A stretch of 46,967 nt of DNA from an uncultured Desulfovibrio sp. (GCF_944327235.1 NZ_CALVHE010000010.1:1-46967); one strand, 5' to 3'; positions 25,998 through 34,156 are shown, numbered from the stretch's first letter. Notes: a model not told the origin generated them from the sequence alone. Made by a program: numbers and translations.

Positions 25998-27682
25998 ACA
26001 AGACGACACGATGTGATCTCGCGGTGGCGCTGGGGATCCTGCTCTTTGCCGTGCTGCTGCATTACGGCAGGATGGGCGCTTCCATCGACGGCGTATGGCT
26101 CTCCACCGATTCGGCCATGTACGCTTCCATCGCCGCTGCCTACGGCCATCCCGAAAAATTCGCGCATGACTTCGTCTACGGCGTGGAAAGCCAGTACCTC
26201 ACCCATGTGACGCCGCTGGTGCAGCTCGTGGACTGGCTGGCGTCGGATGACGGCAATTACGGCATCGCCTATCTGCAGGTGACCGGCCTGAGCGTATTCC
26301 TGCATTACATCGCCTTCTATCTCCTGGGCATCCTCTTTTTCCGGGAACGCTGGAAGGCGCTCATCTTCACCATACTCATGGGCCTGTGTTACTGGACGCC
26401 CTGGGGGACCTACTGGGGCGCGGGCTACGTCGATTATACGCCGCGCAGCCTGTTCAATGCCCTGTATGCTCTGCTCCTTTGCGTCTATTTCCCCATCCTG
26501 GACAAGCCGCGCTGGTGGCCGCTCTTCATGGCCGCGCTGGGCGGGCTCGTCTATGTGCATTCCATCAGCGCGTTACCGGTGGCGGCGGGCCTGTGGCTGG
26601 GCTTTGCCGCCAGTCGTCCGCAGGGCTGTCCCCTCTGGCGCCATCTGGCGCGTCTGCTGGCCACGGGCGGCTGCTTCCTTGCCGTCATGACGCCCTATGC
26701 CCTGACCTACACGCACGCCTCGGGCGTCAGGCTCGGCCCGGAAGATGTGGCGTTCATGGATCATATCCTGAGGACGCGTTTTGACATCGAATATGCCGAA
26801 TATCTTTACGGCATGGGCAAGTTCCTGCGTCAGTACACCCTGTTGCCGGTCATCCCTCTGGCGCTGGGGGCCACATGGCTGATCTTTCGCCACGGCACGC
26901 CGCGCGAGAAGCTTTTCGGCAAGCATATCTGGCTCTGGGTAGCGGGCGTCTATGTGGTGATCCTCCTGTTCGTGCTGGATCAGGAGCTCTCCCGGGCGCT
27001 GGGCCGTATGCATCTGGAGTTCGACCTCGTGCGGGTCCACCGCTTCCTGCCGTTTTTTGCCATGTGCCTCATCTTTCTGGGGGCCAACATCCTGTGGCGA
27101 CGGGTGGCCATGCAGGCGGGACGTCCTTTCTGGCAGCGGACGGCCGCGTGTCTGTGCTGCCTCGGGCTGGTGATCGGCTTTTTCTGCGGCGGCCAGCAGG
27201 ATCTGGCGCGCAGCGCCCTTGCCTGGTACTGGAACCGGCTCGATGCGGAGCGCTATGAGGCGGCGTACGGCCCATTGCTGCGGCGGGCGGAGATGGTAAA
27301 GGCCGTCAGCGAGCATACCCGGCCCGGCGAGAGCCTTTTCTTCCCGGGTGAGGATCAGGCCATCCGCTATAATGCGTTGCGCCCCCTGACATACGGCTGG
27401 AAGGATGCCTGCCTGTTGTATTATGCCAAGGGCATCGCTCCGCTGCATCAGTGGGAACGCATCGAGGCCGCGCTCAAAACCTCACCGACGGCCTATATCG
27501 ACGTGGCCCTGTCCACGGATCCGGACTATCTCCTGAGCGAACGCCCGCAGGACCGTGCGCGCCTGGAAGCGGAAGTAGGCCCCGTCATCTGGGAGAATGC
27601 TCGCTACTTGCTGGTACGCAATGACCATAAGCTGGCGGGGAACGGCGTCACGGCCACGGAGAAGACCATACGACCGCGTTGA
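25994..27682 (+). CDS. Polytopic membrane protein, GT-C glycosyltransferase-like
   Basis: 562 residues with roughly ten hydrophobic helices. After the first helix comes a loop with WLSTDSAMYASIAAAYGHP and HDFVYG, the place where GT-C enzymes carry their catalytic acidic residue. The last ~140 residues are a soluble, probably periplasmic, domain (SEHTRPGESLFFPGEDQAIRY). I do not recognise a named family. Coupled by ATGA to the preceding membrane protein. The most economical reading is that it transfers a sugar from the polyprenyl carrier made by the upstream GT2; the acceptor is unknown. A terminator follows. Confidence 0.6.
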   Translation: MNKTTRCDLAVALGILLFAVLLHYGRMGASIDGVWLSTDSAMYASIAAAYGHPEKFAHDFVYGVESQYLTHVTPLVQLVDWLASDDGNYGIAYLQVTGLSVFLHYIAFYLLGILFFRERWKALIFTILMGLCYWTPWGTYWGAGYVDYTPRSLFNALYALLLCVYFPILDKPRWWPLFMAALGGLVYVHSISALPVAAGLWLGFAASRPQGCPLWRHLARLLATGGCFLAVMTPYALTYTHASGVRLGPEDVAFMDHILRTRFDIEYAEYLYGMGKFLRQYTLLPVIPLALGATWLIFRHGTPREKLFGKHIWLWVAGVYVVILLFVLDQELSRALGRMHLEFDLVRVHRFLPFFAMCLIFLGANILWRRVAMQAGRPFWQRTAACLCCLGLVIGFFCGGQQDLARSALAWYWNRLDAERYEAAYGPLLRRAEMVKAVSEHTRPGESLFFPGEDQAIRYNALRPLTYGWKDACLLYYAKGIAPLHQWERIEAALKTSPTAYIDVALSTDPDYLLSERPQDRARLEAEVGPVIWENARYLLVRNDHKLAGNGVTATEKTIRPR

Positions 27683-27722
27683 CGGGCCACCGCGTCGCCT
27701 GCTCTCCGCACAAATATAGTTG

Positions 27723-27757
27723 AACGCCCGTCCCTCAGCGGTACGGGCGTTCTTTTT
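27723..27757 (+). terminator. Intrinsic terminator of the GT2-flippase-GT-C unit
   Basis: AACGCCCGT (27723-27731) pairs with ACGGGCGTT (27743-27751), followed by CTTTTT. Family-1 copy C begins at the very next bases. Confidence 0.75.
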
Positions 27758-27867
27758 GAGCATTTTCAGTTTGAAACGCTTTGCGGTCCAAACTATCCGG
27801 CCTGGTGTTTCGCGGAAAAAATGCGGTCATTCCGCTCATTTTGGGGCGGCTCTGTGCCGCCCTCTGC
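27758..27867 (+). repeat. Family-1 MITE-like element, copy C (3' degenerate)
   Basis: GAGCATTTTCAGTTTGAAACG through GGCCTGGTGTTTCGCGGAA matches copy A. Both hairpins are kept, with the A/T stem now GCGGAA/TTCCGC and the GC stem GGCGGC/GCCGCC. Sequence after the GC hairpin no longer aligns. Confidence 0.7.
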
Positions 27868-27918
27868 TTTATCCGCGTCAGTGCTCAGTCTGCGGCTGAG
27901 GAAGGGCCGCAGGCGGCT

Positions 27919-28461
27919 TCATTTCCAGGTATAAGGGATGTGCGGCGAGTCCAGCGGCGCGGTCTCGCTTTCGGCAGGGTCGTGCGGCATGTCCGCTCCG
28001 TTGCAGAGCAGGGCGGGCGCATCCCCCACGGCGGCAAAGGCGTACCAGACGCCCGGAGGTATGCGCAGCAGGGCATAGGCATCGGGGCGCCCCAGCTCCA
28101 GACGGCAAAGCACGCCCTGCGTGGGCGACTGGGCCCGGTCGTCATAGAGCGTCAGGGCCATGCGTCCACTGGGTACGGCAAAGTGCTGGGTCTGGCGGCT
28201 GTGGCGTTTCCATCCCTTGATGTGGCCGGGGAGCACTTCGGAGAAGTAGACTTCTCCCAGATGCAGACGCTCGTCGGCTGCCGGAGCATCCGGGCAGGGA
28301 CAGCCGGGGCGCAGGGGCGCAGCCGCCTTGAGCATGTGCAGCACAGCGCCGCCCGGCGTATCGATGATGCGCAGCGGCAGCAGCCAGGCGCCGTCGATGC
28401 CGATGCCGCGCGGGGTATCGTCGGCCGGTGCGGAGGTGGAAAGCGTGATGACCGGAGGCAT
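27919..28461 (-). CDS. RmlC-like cupin sugar-nucleotide epimerase
   Basis: 180 residues. It has the RmlC core: IIDTPGGAVLHMLKA, GEVYFSEVLPGHIKGWKRH (substrate Lys and the catalytic His region), ALTLYDDR and LRIPPGVWYAFAAVG, ending in a short IPYTWK. RmlC-type enzymes epimerise C3/C5 of 4-keto-6-deoxy sugar nucleotides. It is next to CDP-glucose genes, so the substrate may be CDP-4-keto-6-deoxyglucose, but a dTDP substrate cannot be excluded. The ATG at 28461 is seven bases after the rfbG stop, with an AGGT site. It ends a three-gene minus-strand operon. Confidence 0.7.
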   Translation of the reverse strand: MPPVITLSTSAPADDTPRGIGIDGAWLLPLRIIDTPGGAVLHMLKAAAPLRPGCPCPDAPAADERLHLGEVYFSEVLPGHIKGWKRHSRQTQHFAVPSGRMALTLYDDRAQSPTQGVLCRLELGRPDAYALLRIPPGVWYAFAAVGDAPALLCNGADMPHDPAESETAPLDSPHIPYTWK

Positions 28462-28468
28462 GGCCGAC

Positions 28469-29587
28469 CTACCTTGCCCAGAGTTGCTGCCGCTGCTCGG
28501 CGGCATTGCAATAGGCCGCGATCTGTCCGAGGCTGAAGTCGAGCAGGGAGGCCCCGGCCTGCTTGCCGCCCTCGCCGCGATAGAAGCGATGGTACCATTC
28601 AGCGGTGAAGCGGATGGTCTCCTCAAAATCAAGGGTGGCTTTCCAGCCCAGATGAGCGAGGGCCTTGTCGCAGCAGAGCTTGAGCAGGGTGCATTCCTTG
28701 ACGCCCGCCTGCGCCTGCGGATCGGTCTCGCTCACGAAGCCGGGCCAGTGGGTCGCGAGGGCCGCCACCACTTCGGCCACGGTATTGTTGACATCCGCGG
28801 CGGGGCCGAAGTTGTAGGCCTGACCGCGTACGGCAAAGGGGCCTTCGCGCAGGCCCAGCAGATGGGCCCCCAGCCACAGATAACCGGAAAGCGGTTCCAG
28901 CACGAGCTGCCACGGGCGCGTGGCCCAGGGGCTGCGGATGCGCACCGCCCGTCCGTCCGCCCAGGCGCGGGCGCAGTCCGGCACGATGCGGTCCAGCGCC
29001 CAGTCCCCGCCGCCGATGACGTTGCCCGCCCGTGTGGTGGCGCAGGCCGGGCCTTCGCTGCCGAAAAAGCTCTGGAAGTAGGAATGGGCGATGATCTCCG
29101 CGCAGCCCTTGGAGGCGGAATAGGGATCGTAGCCGCCGAGGTGGTCGGTCTCGCGATAGCCCCAGACCCATTCGTCATTGCGGTAGCATTTGTCCGAGGT
29201 GATGAAGACCGCGGCGGCCACGGACGGACATTGCCGCAGACCTTCCAGCACGTTGAGCGTGCCCATCATGTTGGCTTCAAAGGTCAGCGCCGGTTTGTCG
29301 TAGGAGAGGCGCACCAGCGGCTGAGCCGCCAGATGGAAGACCACCTCCGGCCGGAATTCTTGCAGGGCGCGGCTGACGGCGTCCCTATCGCGGATGTCGC
29401 CGCGATAGTCCCGCATGTGTTCGGCAAGGCGGGCGGCTTCAAAGTGGGAGGGGGTGGTGGGCACGCCATCGGCAAAGCCCGCCACTTCCGCGCCGAGACT
29501 GATCAGCCAGGCGGCAAGCCAGGAACCCTTGAAGCCGGTGTGGCCGGTTATGAAGACCCGGCGCCCCTTGTAGCAATTGGCAAACAT
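28469..29587 (-). CDS. rfbG: CDP-glucose 4,6-dehydratase
   Basis: 372 residues, usual for RfbG/DdhB. It is a short-chain dehydrogenase/reductase with the NAD loop ITGHTGFKGSWLA at residues ~13-25, the catalytic YDPYSASKG (Tyr-x3-Lys), VFITSDKCY and RAGNVIGGGDWALDRIVPD. It converts CDP-D-glucose to CDP-4-keto-6-deoxy-D-glucose, the branch point to dideoxy- and 6-deoxyhexoses of O-antigens. The start at 29587 follows AGGA; the longer frame runs through rfbF in another phase. It lies 103 bases downstream of rfbF. Confidence 0.93.
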   Translation of the reverse strand: MFANCYKGRRVFITGHTGFKGSWLAAWLISLGAEVAGFADGVPTTPSHFEAARLAEHMRDYRGDIRDRDAVSRALQEFRPEVVFHLAAQPLVRLSYDKPALTFEANMMGTLNVLEGLRQCPSVAAAVFITSDKCYRNDEWVWGYRETDHLGGYDPYSASKGCAEIIAHSYFQSFFGSEGPACATTRAGNVIGGGDWALDRIVPDCARAWADGRAVRIRSPWATRPWQLVLEPLSGYLWLGAHLLGLREGPFAVRGQAYNFGPAADVNNTVAEVVAALATHWPGFVSETDPQAQAGVKECTLLKLCCDKALAHLGWKATLDFEETIRFTAEWYHRFYRGEGGKQAGASLLDFSLGQIAAYCNAAEQRQQLWAR

Positions 29588-29690
29588 GTCGATCCTTTGC
29601 GTCGTACGCGACGGCCTGCCGCACGCGGTGGCACACGGCAGGCCGGTAGATGTCCGGGGAAGGGACAGGACGGCAGGGCCGCCTGCGGCG

Positions 29691-30455
29691 TCAGATCCAG
29701 AACGCCTTGCCCGAATCCCAGAGTTCATTGAGCTTGAGGGAATCCCGCAAGGTATCCATGCACTGCCACTGTCCGGGGTGCGGATACATGGAGAGCTGCC
29801 CTTCGGCCGCCAGCCGTTGCAGAGGCTCCTTTTCCAGGTCGCAGGATTCGTCCTCGCTGAGGTAGTCGAGGAACTCCCGCTTGAAGACGAAGAAGCCGCA
29901 GTTGATGTATTCGTCGAGGACGGGCTTTTCTTCCCAGGAGAGGATCTTGCCGTTCTCGTCCGTACGGACCGTGCCGAAACGGGAAGGCATACGCACGCCG
30001 GTGAAGGTGCCGATGGTGCCGGACTGCTTGTGGAATTCCACGAGCTTGTCAAGGTCGATATCCGCCACGCCGTCCCCGTAGGTCACCATGAAACGGTCGC
30101 CGTCGATATGCCGGGCCACGCGTTTGAGGCGTCCGCCCTTGAGGGTCTCCTGCCCGGTGTCGCAGAGGGTCACGCGCCAGTCCACGATCTCCGTGGGATG
30201 GGCCGTGATGTCGCCGTTCTTGAGGTCCACGGTAAAATCCGTGTTGCGGATATTGTAATCATGGAAATACTGCTTGATGACTTCGCCCTTGTAGCCGAGC
30301 GGCAGGATGAAGTCCTTGTAGCCGAAGCGGGCATAAATGGACATGATGTGCCAGAGCACCGGGCGTCCGCCGATCTCCACCATGGGTTTGGGTTTGATGG
30401 CCGTTTCTTCGCGCAGGCGCGTTCCCTTGCCGCCGCACATGATGATGACTTTCAT
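29691..30455 (-). CDS. rfbF: Glucose-1-phosphate cytidylyltransferase
   Basis: 254 residues, the standard length. The N-terminus MKVIIMCGGKGTRL and ETAIKPKPMVEIGGRPVLW gives the nucleotide and Lys loops, with YGDGVADID as the metal Asp. It makes CDP-glucose from CTP and glucose-1-phosphate. The start at 30455 has a GGAGG site. It heads the CDP-sugar operon rfbF-rfbG-epimerase; no rfbH (ddhC) dehydrase is present in the window, so a 6-deoxy rather than 3,6-dideoxy sugar is possible. Confidence 0.95.
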   Translation of the reverse strand: MKVIIMCGGKGTRLREETAIKPKPMVEIGGRPVLWHIMSIYARFGYKDFILPLGYKGEVIKQYFHDYNIRNTDFTVDLKNGDITAHPTEIVDWRVTLCDTGQETLKGGRLKRVARHIDGDRFMVTYGDGVADIDLDKLVEFHKQSGTIGTFTGVRMPSRFGTVRTDENGKILSWEEKPVLDEYINCGFFVFKREFLDYLSEDESCDLEKEPLQRLAAEGQLSMYPHPGQWQCMDTLRDSLKLNELWDSGKAFWI

Positions 30456-30599
30456 TGTGCCTCCGTTGAGTGCCGTCCCATGTCCGCGACAGGCGGACTG
30501 TCGGCATGTCCCCCTTGTAGCAGAGAGCGGCGGGGAAAAAAAGCCCCGCCCGTCCCCGCCCGCCGCCGGGACCGTCGGGGACGGGCGCCCTGCCGGGCC

Positions 30600-30627
30600 T
30601 TGCAATCCCTGCGGCCTGTGCTAGCCT
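30600..30627 (+). promoter_or_regulatory. Promoter for the 30.7-kb lipoprotein gene
   Basis: TTGCAA (30600-30605), 16 bases, TAGCCT (30622-30627). The leader then contains a stem (CTCCCCTC 30641-30648 with GAGGGGAG 30654-30661) just before the AAGGAG ribosome site. Confidence 0.5.
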
Positions 30628-30680
30628 GCACACAAGCCGTCTCCCCTCATGACGAGGGGAGCATACCCAAGGAGTGCCTT

Positions 30681-31310
30681 ATGTCCTTCTTTCATCGTCG
30701 CGCCAGGGTCCTGGTCCCGGCGCTGAGCGCCCTGGTGCTGGCTGCCTGCATGACCTCCGGTCCGGAAAAGACGCTCGGCGCGCTGGCGGATGCCCTGAGC
30801 GCCAACGACAGCGCCGCCTTCATGGCCAATGTGGATCTGAAAAGCTTTTCCGCCAATGAGATCAGCAACATGACGCAGGAAAGCCGGGGACTCAACATGC
30901 TGGACTCTCTGGGACGCCGTCTCGGCATCGGCGGAGTGGACAAGATGCTCAACAGCATCGTGGATGTGGAGAACGATCTGCGCCAGCATTTCAACCGGGG
31001 CGTCAGCACGGGCGAACTTATGGCCGACTGTCGGCAGGCCGAGACGCCGGACTGTCCGTGGGTGCCGGAATCGCTCAAGAAGGCGAAGATGGTGAAGATC
31101 GACGAGACGGCCGCCGTGGCTTCCGTCACCACGCCCACGGGCATGACCTCCTGGCTGGCGCTGCGCAAGCAGGGCGAGAACTGGCAGGTGGTGGGGCAGG
31201 CCGTTCTGGAGGATACGGCCCGCAAGTATGCGCTGGGCAAGGCCGCCGCTCCTTCCGGCAAGACGCAGAAGCCGGCCGCGCAGGATAAGCCCGCGCCTGT
31301 GGATATTTAG
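30681..31310 (+). CDS. Small lipoprotein of unknown function
   Basis: 209 residues. A basic start and hydrophobic run end in the lipobox LAAC at residue ~23. The mature part begins TLGALADALSANDSAAFMANVDLKSFSAN, reminiscent of DUF2939-like proteins with an alternating helical lead and a small alpha/beta domain (MTSWLALRKQGENWQVVGQAVLEDTA). The last 25 residues are a Lys/Pro/Ala-rich tail. Start at 30681 with AAGGAG. It is divergent from rfbF and stands alone. The TAG stop is provided by the end of repeat copy D. No function is proposed. Confidence 0.65.
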   Translation: MSFFHRRARVLVPALSALVLAACMTSGPEKTLGALADALSANDSAAFMANVDLKSFSANEISNMTQESRGLNMLDSLGRRLGIGGVDKMLNSIVDVENDLRQHFNRGVSTGELMADCRQAETPDCPWVPESLKKAKMVKIDETAAVASVTTPTGMTSWLALRKQGENWQVVGQAVLEDTARKYALGKAAAPSGKTQKPAAQDKPAPVDI

Positions 31311-31449
31311 AGCCTTTTGCCGTTGAAAAGCAAAAGGCGAGGCGGCGTCACAGCGCCGCCCGGCCCAGATCGAGCGGGAAAACCACGCTTCCCGCGTAAC
31401 GTCAGACCGCAAGGTTTGAGGCGTGAAGCGCTCCCAACTGAGAAAGCTC
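31308..31449 (-). repeat. Family-1 MITE-like element, copy D, starting at a stop codon
   Basis: Begins TAGAGCCTTTTGCCGTTG, whose TAG is the stop of the lipoprotein gene, then GGCGAGGCGGCG and a GC hairpin, then GCGGGAA/TTCCCGC in place of the A/T hairpin (compensating changes), then CGCAAGGTTTGAGGCGTGAAG. The gene's terminator comes only after the element. Confidence 0.75.
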
Positions 31450-31455
31450 CATCGT

Positions 31456-31496
31456 GTGCCGTCCGAAAAATGTTTTTTCGGACGGCACATGTTTTT
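31456..31496 (+). terminator. Intrinsic terminator downstream of repeat copy D
   Basis: GTGCCGTCCGAAAAA (31456-31470) pairs with TTTTTCGGACGGCAC (31474-31488), followed by GTTTTT. It lies ~145 bases after the lipoprotein stop, separated from it only by copy D. On the other strand it could also end the convergent exporter gene. Confidence 0.75.
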
Positions 31497-31507
31497 CTGA
31501 TCCGACA

Positions 31508-32704
31508 TCAGGCATGTTTGCGGTAAAGGCCGCGGCTGTCCACCCAGAGCCAGCCGAGCAGCGTGCCCAGCCCGGCCAGACAGGCCATGCCGCCCATGGC
31601 CGCCACGCTGTCCGGCCAGAAGGACAGGCCGCAGAGGAACATGGAGGCGCTGCCGAAGAGCAGGCCGCCGCTGTTGATGAGCGCCGTCATGGTGCCGGTA
31701 TCCGTGGAAAGCTGGTTGAGCATGAGCACGGTGGAGGGCGGCCGGGTGGCGCTGGAGCAGAAGCTGATGGGCGCGCACCAGAGCGCGAAGATGACGGGAT
31801 GCCAGCGGCCCATGCACAGCAGGCCCAGGCCGGAGAGGACAATGAGGCCCAGAAAGACGGTGAAGAGACGGCGCAGGGGCCAGTCCGCGAACCAGCGCCC
31901 ATAGCACAGGGGGCCCAGCAGGCTCATGCCGGCATTGATGGCGAAAAAGAGGCTGTAGGTCTGGGGCGACAGGCCGAAGAGCCCCTGATAGATGTAGGAG
32001 GAGACCGCCAGAAAGGCCATGAAGGGCATACAGACGGCGGAAAAGATCAGCAGCAGGCTGCGGAAACCGCGTTGGCGCAGCACATAGCCGATACGTCCCA
32101 TCATCCGACCCAGACCGCCCTCCGTCCGCACGAGGAGCGTTTCCCGCAGCAGCAGCGCGCCGCCCCCGGCCAGCAGGCCGCAGGCCGTCAGGCAGACGAA
32201 TATGCCGCGCCAGGAGGTGAAGGTCAGCAACAGGCCGCCGATGACCGGCGCCAGCATGGGAGCCAGGATGGTGATGGTCTGTATCCAGGTGATGACCCGC
32301 GCCATGACCGGCCCGCGCAGCACGTCCTTGACGATGGCCAGGGACATGGCGCTGATGCCGCCGCTGCCCACAGCCTGTACGCCCCGCCAGAACAACAGGC
32401 TCTCGATGGAGGACGACAGGGCGATGGCCACGCTGGAGACGACATAGAGCGCGGCCCCGAGCAGCAGCACGCGCCGCCGTCCGGCCTTGTCGCTGTATGG
32501 CCCCCAGAACAGCATGGAAAGGGCGAAGAGCAGGAGGAAGCAGCTGATGCTCAGGCTGGACAGAGCGTCCGTCGTATGGAGCGAGGCCGCCATGCTGGGC
32601 AGGGCCGGGAGGTACATGTCTGTGGAAAGGGGAGCAAAGGCGCTGAGAAAGGCAAGATAGAAAATGAGCCAGCGGTTCCCCAGGGCAAAGGCTTTGCGGG
32701 GCAT
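31508..32704 (-). CDS. Bcr/CflA-type drug:proton antiporter (MFS)
   Basis: 398 residues with 12 hydrophobic helices, normal for the family. The first loop carries the Bcr/CflA signature PLSTDMYLPALPSMA, then WGPYSDKAGRRRVLLLG (MFS motif A) and LFWRGVQAVGSGG. These antiporters export compounds such as bicyclomycin, chloramphenicol or sulfonamides; the substrate cannot be predicted. The start at 32704 follows an AAAGGA site. It stands alone, convergent with the upstream lipoprotein. Confidence 0.88.
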   Translation of the reverse strand: MPRKAFALGNRWLIFYLAFLSAFAPLSTDMYLPALPSMAASLHTTDALSSLSISCFLLLFALSMLFWGPYSDKAGRRRVLLLGAALYVVSSVAIALSSSIESLLFWRGVQAVGSGGISAMSLAIVKDVLRGPVMARVITWIQTITILAPMLAPVIGGLLLTFTSWRGIFVCLTACGLLAGGGALLLRETLLVRTEGGLGRMMGRIGYVLRQRGFRSLLLIFSAVCMPFMAFLAVSSYIYQGLFGLSPQTYSLFFAINAGMSLLGPLCYGRWFADWPLRRLFTVFLGLIVLSGLGLLCMGRWHPVIFALWCAPISFCSSATRPPSTVLMLNQLSTDTGTMTALINSGGLLFGSASMFLCGLSFWPDSVAAMGGMACLAGLGTLLGWLWVDSRGLYRKHA

Positions 32705-32808
32705 GGGAGATCCTTTGCGCGCTGCGGCCGTGCCGTCTGGGCGCTCTCTACGCAGCGCGGATTTGGGCAGGAGGCGGCGACAGCCGCGGGGCGGCAGGGC
32801 CGTCTGCC

Positions 32809-32859
32809 GAAAAAAAAAGAGATTTCCCGGCCTTCAGCCAATCCAAAGGCCGGGAAATC
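32809..32859 (-). terminator. Intrinsic terminator of the TPR gene
   Basis: On the minus strand a 14-bp stem, GATTTCCCGGCCTT (32846-32859) with AAGGCCGGGAAATC (32821-32834), is followed by TC and a run of nine T. Confidence 0.88.
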
Positions 32860-32903
32860 GTGTGGGGAGGGGAGTATGTACGGCGCTCGGCATCACGAGG
32901 ATG

Positions 32904-33467
32904 CTAGGCGCTCAGTGTCTCGAGAAGGGAGCGGGCGCTCTCGTTTTCGGGGTTGTCGGTCAGCACTTTCTGCAGGAGCTCGCGCGCTTCATCCTTGCGA
33001 TCGAGGGAGATGAAGCAGCCGGCCAGCGTGACGCGCATGGCTTCAGCCTGCATATCGGCTTCGATGGCCGCCTGGAGATAGGGGACAGCCTTTTCCACGC
33101 AACCGGCGGCATAGGCCGTGCGCACCATGCCGTTGAGGGCCACGATGCCGTCCTTGGCCATGTCCAGCGATTTGGCGAAGGCGTCAAAGGCTTCCTGCGC
33201 CTTGCCCTGCTCCATGAGCACGAGGCCCATGCCGCAGTAGGCTTTGCTGTCCGGCTCGACGGAAGCCGCCTTTTTGTAGAGCACCAGCGCGTTGTCCAGT
33301 TCGCCGCGCTGCACGGCGATGGTCGCCAGACCCATGAAAGGAGCGGAAATCTGCGGATTTTCGGTCAGCGCCTTGCGGTAGTATTTCTCCGCTTCGTCAT
33401 AGTTTCCCATGAACAGGTAGCATTCGCCCAGTTCTTTGTTGATCTCGTAATCAAGCTGATTTTCCAT
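32904..33467 (-). CDS. TPR-repeat protein
   Basis: 187 residues, wholly tetratricopeptide repeats: about five 34-residue units, e.g. GECYLFMGNYDEAEKYYRKAL, GLATIAVQRGELDNALVLYKKA, GMGLVLMEQGKAQEAFDAF. No signal peptide or membrane segment. TPRs mediate protein-protein contacts; the partner is unknown. The start at 33467 has a GAGGAG site. A sigma-54 type promoter lies 58 bases upstream, so expression is probably activator-dependent. A strong terminator follows, making it a single-gene unit. Confidence 0.85.
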   Translation of the reverse strand: MENQLDYEINKELGECYLFMGNYDEAEKYYRKALTENPQISAPFMGLATIAVQRGELDNALVLYKKAASVEPDSKAYCGMGLVLMEQGKAQEAFDAFAKSLDMAKDGIVALNGMVRTAYAAGCVEKAVPYLQAAIEADMQAEAMRVTLAGCFISLDRKDEARELLQKVLTDNPENESARSLLETLSA

Positions 33468-33524
33468 GTGCTCCTCGTCCTGAAAAGGCTGATTGCGTCT
33501 GATTCGCTACGAACGCCCTTTAAA

Positions 33525-33540
33525 TGCATGTCTCGTGCCA
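33525..33540 (-). promoter_or_regulatory. Sigma-54 (RpoN) promoter of the TPR gene
   Basis: Minus-strand TGGCACG-AGAC-ATGCA. GG and GC are exactly ten bases apart; the -24 half is a perfect consensus and the -12 half differs by one base (ATGC for TTGC). The start site should be near 33512, leaving a ~45-base leader. Confidence 0.7.
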
Positions 33541-33818
33541 AAAGAAAATTATCCCGCTATTCCGGGGGGACTGAAAAACACAGTCATTTTTTGGGAAAAA
33601 AATGCCGTCCATTTTTTTGACACTTGGCGGTTTTGGGAGGGGTTCTTGTTGGGCATTTTTTTCCGCGAGGCAAAATTTTCCGATAGGAACCTGCTGAATT
33701 TTTTCAAAAAAGAGGAAGGATCTCACGACGGGGACAGCCCCGGCTCCAGACGGACCGGCACCTTCTGCCCAGTGGCGGGAGAGCTTCGCCCGGTCTGCCA
33801 TGCGAGATCTTCTGGCAC

Positions 33819-33851
33819 GAAAAAGGGGGCCCCGGCATGGCCGGGGCCCCC
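33819..33851 (-). terminator. Intrinsic terminator of hisC-cmk, displaced by repeats
   Basis: GGGGGCCCCGGC (33825-33836) pairs with GCCGGGGCCCCC (33840-33851) with a 3-base loop; on the minus strand TTTTT follows. It is ~330 bases past the cmk stop, with two repeat elements in between. The remaining stretch 33541-33818 has long A/T tracts but no gene that I can support. Confidence 0.75.
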
Positions 33852-33864
33852 TCTGGTCGGACGC

Positions 33865-34015
33865 TAGAGCGGAGTCGCATTGAAATCGTGTCCAATTTCA
33901 ATGCTGGCGCTTCACTCACACTACGGAAAAAGCGTGGTTTTTCCGTGTGTTCGGTTGCGGGTAGTCGCTCCCGCGACTACCAGAGCAATCCACATTTTCA
34001 ATGTGGATTGCTCTA
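33865..34015 (+). repeat. Family-2 MITE-like element, copy 1
   Basis: 151 bases from TAGAGC to GCTCTA, TA at both ends. It is a chain of hairpins: CATTGAAA/TTTCAATG, GGAAAAA/TTTTTCC (33925-33944), GTAGTCGC/GCGACTAC and CAATCCACATT/AATGTGGATTG. The A/T hairpin is nearly identical to that of family 1. It abuts family-1 copy E at the right TA. Confidence 0.8.
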
Positions 34016-34156
34016 AAACATTTTGCCTGTGAAAACGGCAAAAGTCGAGGCGGCGGCACAGCGCCGCCCAGCAAAAAACAAGCGGAAAAAAACGCGCTTT
34101 TCCCGCGAAACGACAGGCCGTGCGGATTGTAACGCCAAGCGTTCCAAACGGAAGGC
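34014..34156 (-). repeat. Family-1 MITE-like element, copy E
   Basis: Begins at the TA shared with family-2 copy 1 (AAACATTTTGCC), then GTCGAGGCGGCGGCACAGCG, the hairpins, and ends AAGCGTTCCAAACGG about 25 bases from the cmk stop. Confidence 0.75.

Noticed and set aside
33493..33867. 124-codon open frame on the plus strand
   Set aside because: It runs through a terminator stem into the repeat element, has no ribosome site and has mixed composition with long A/T tracts.
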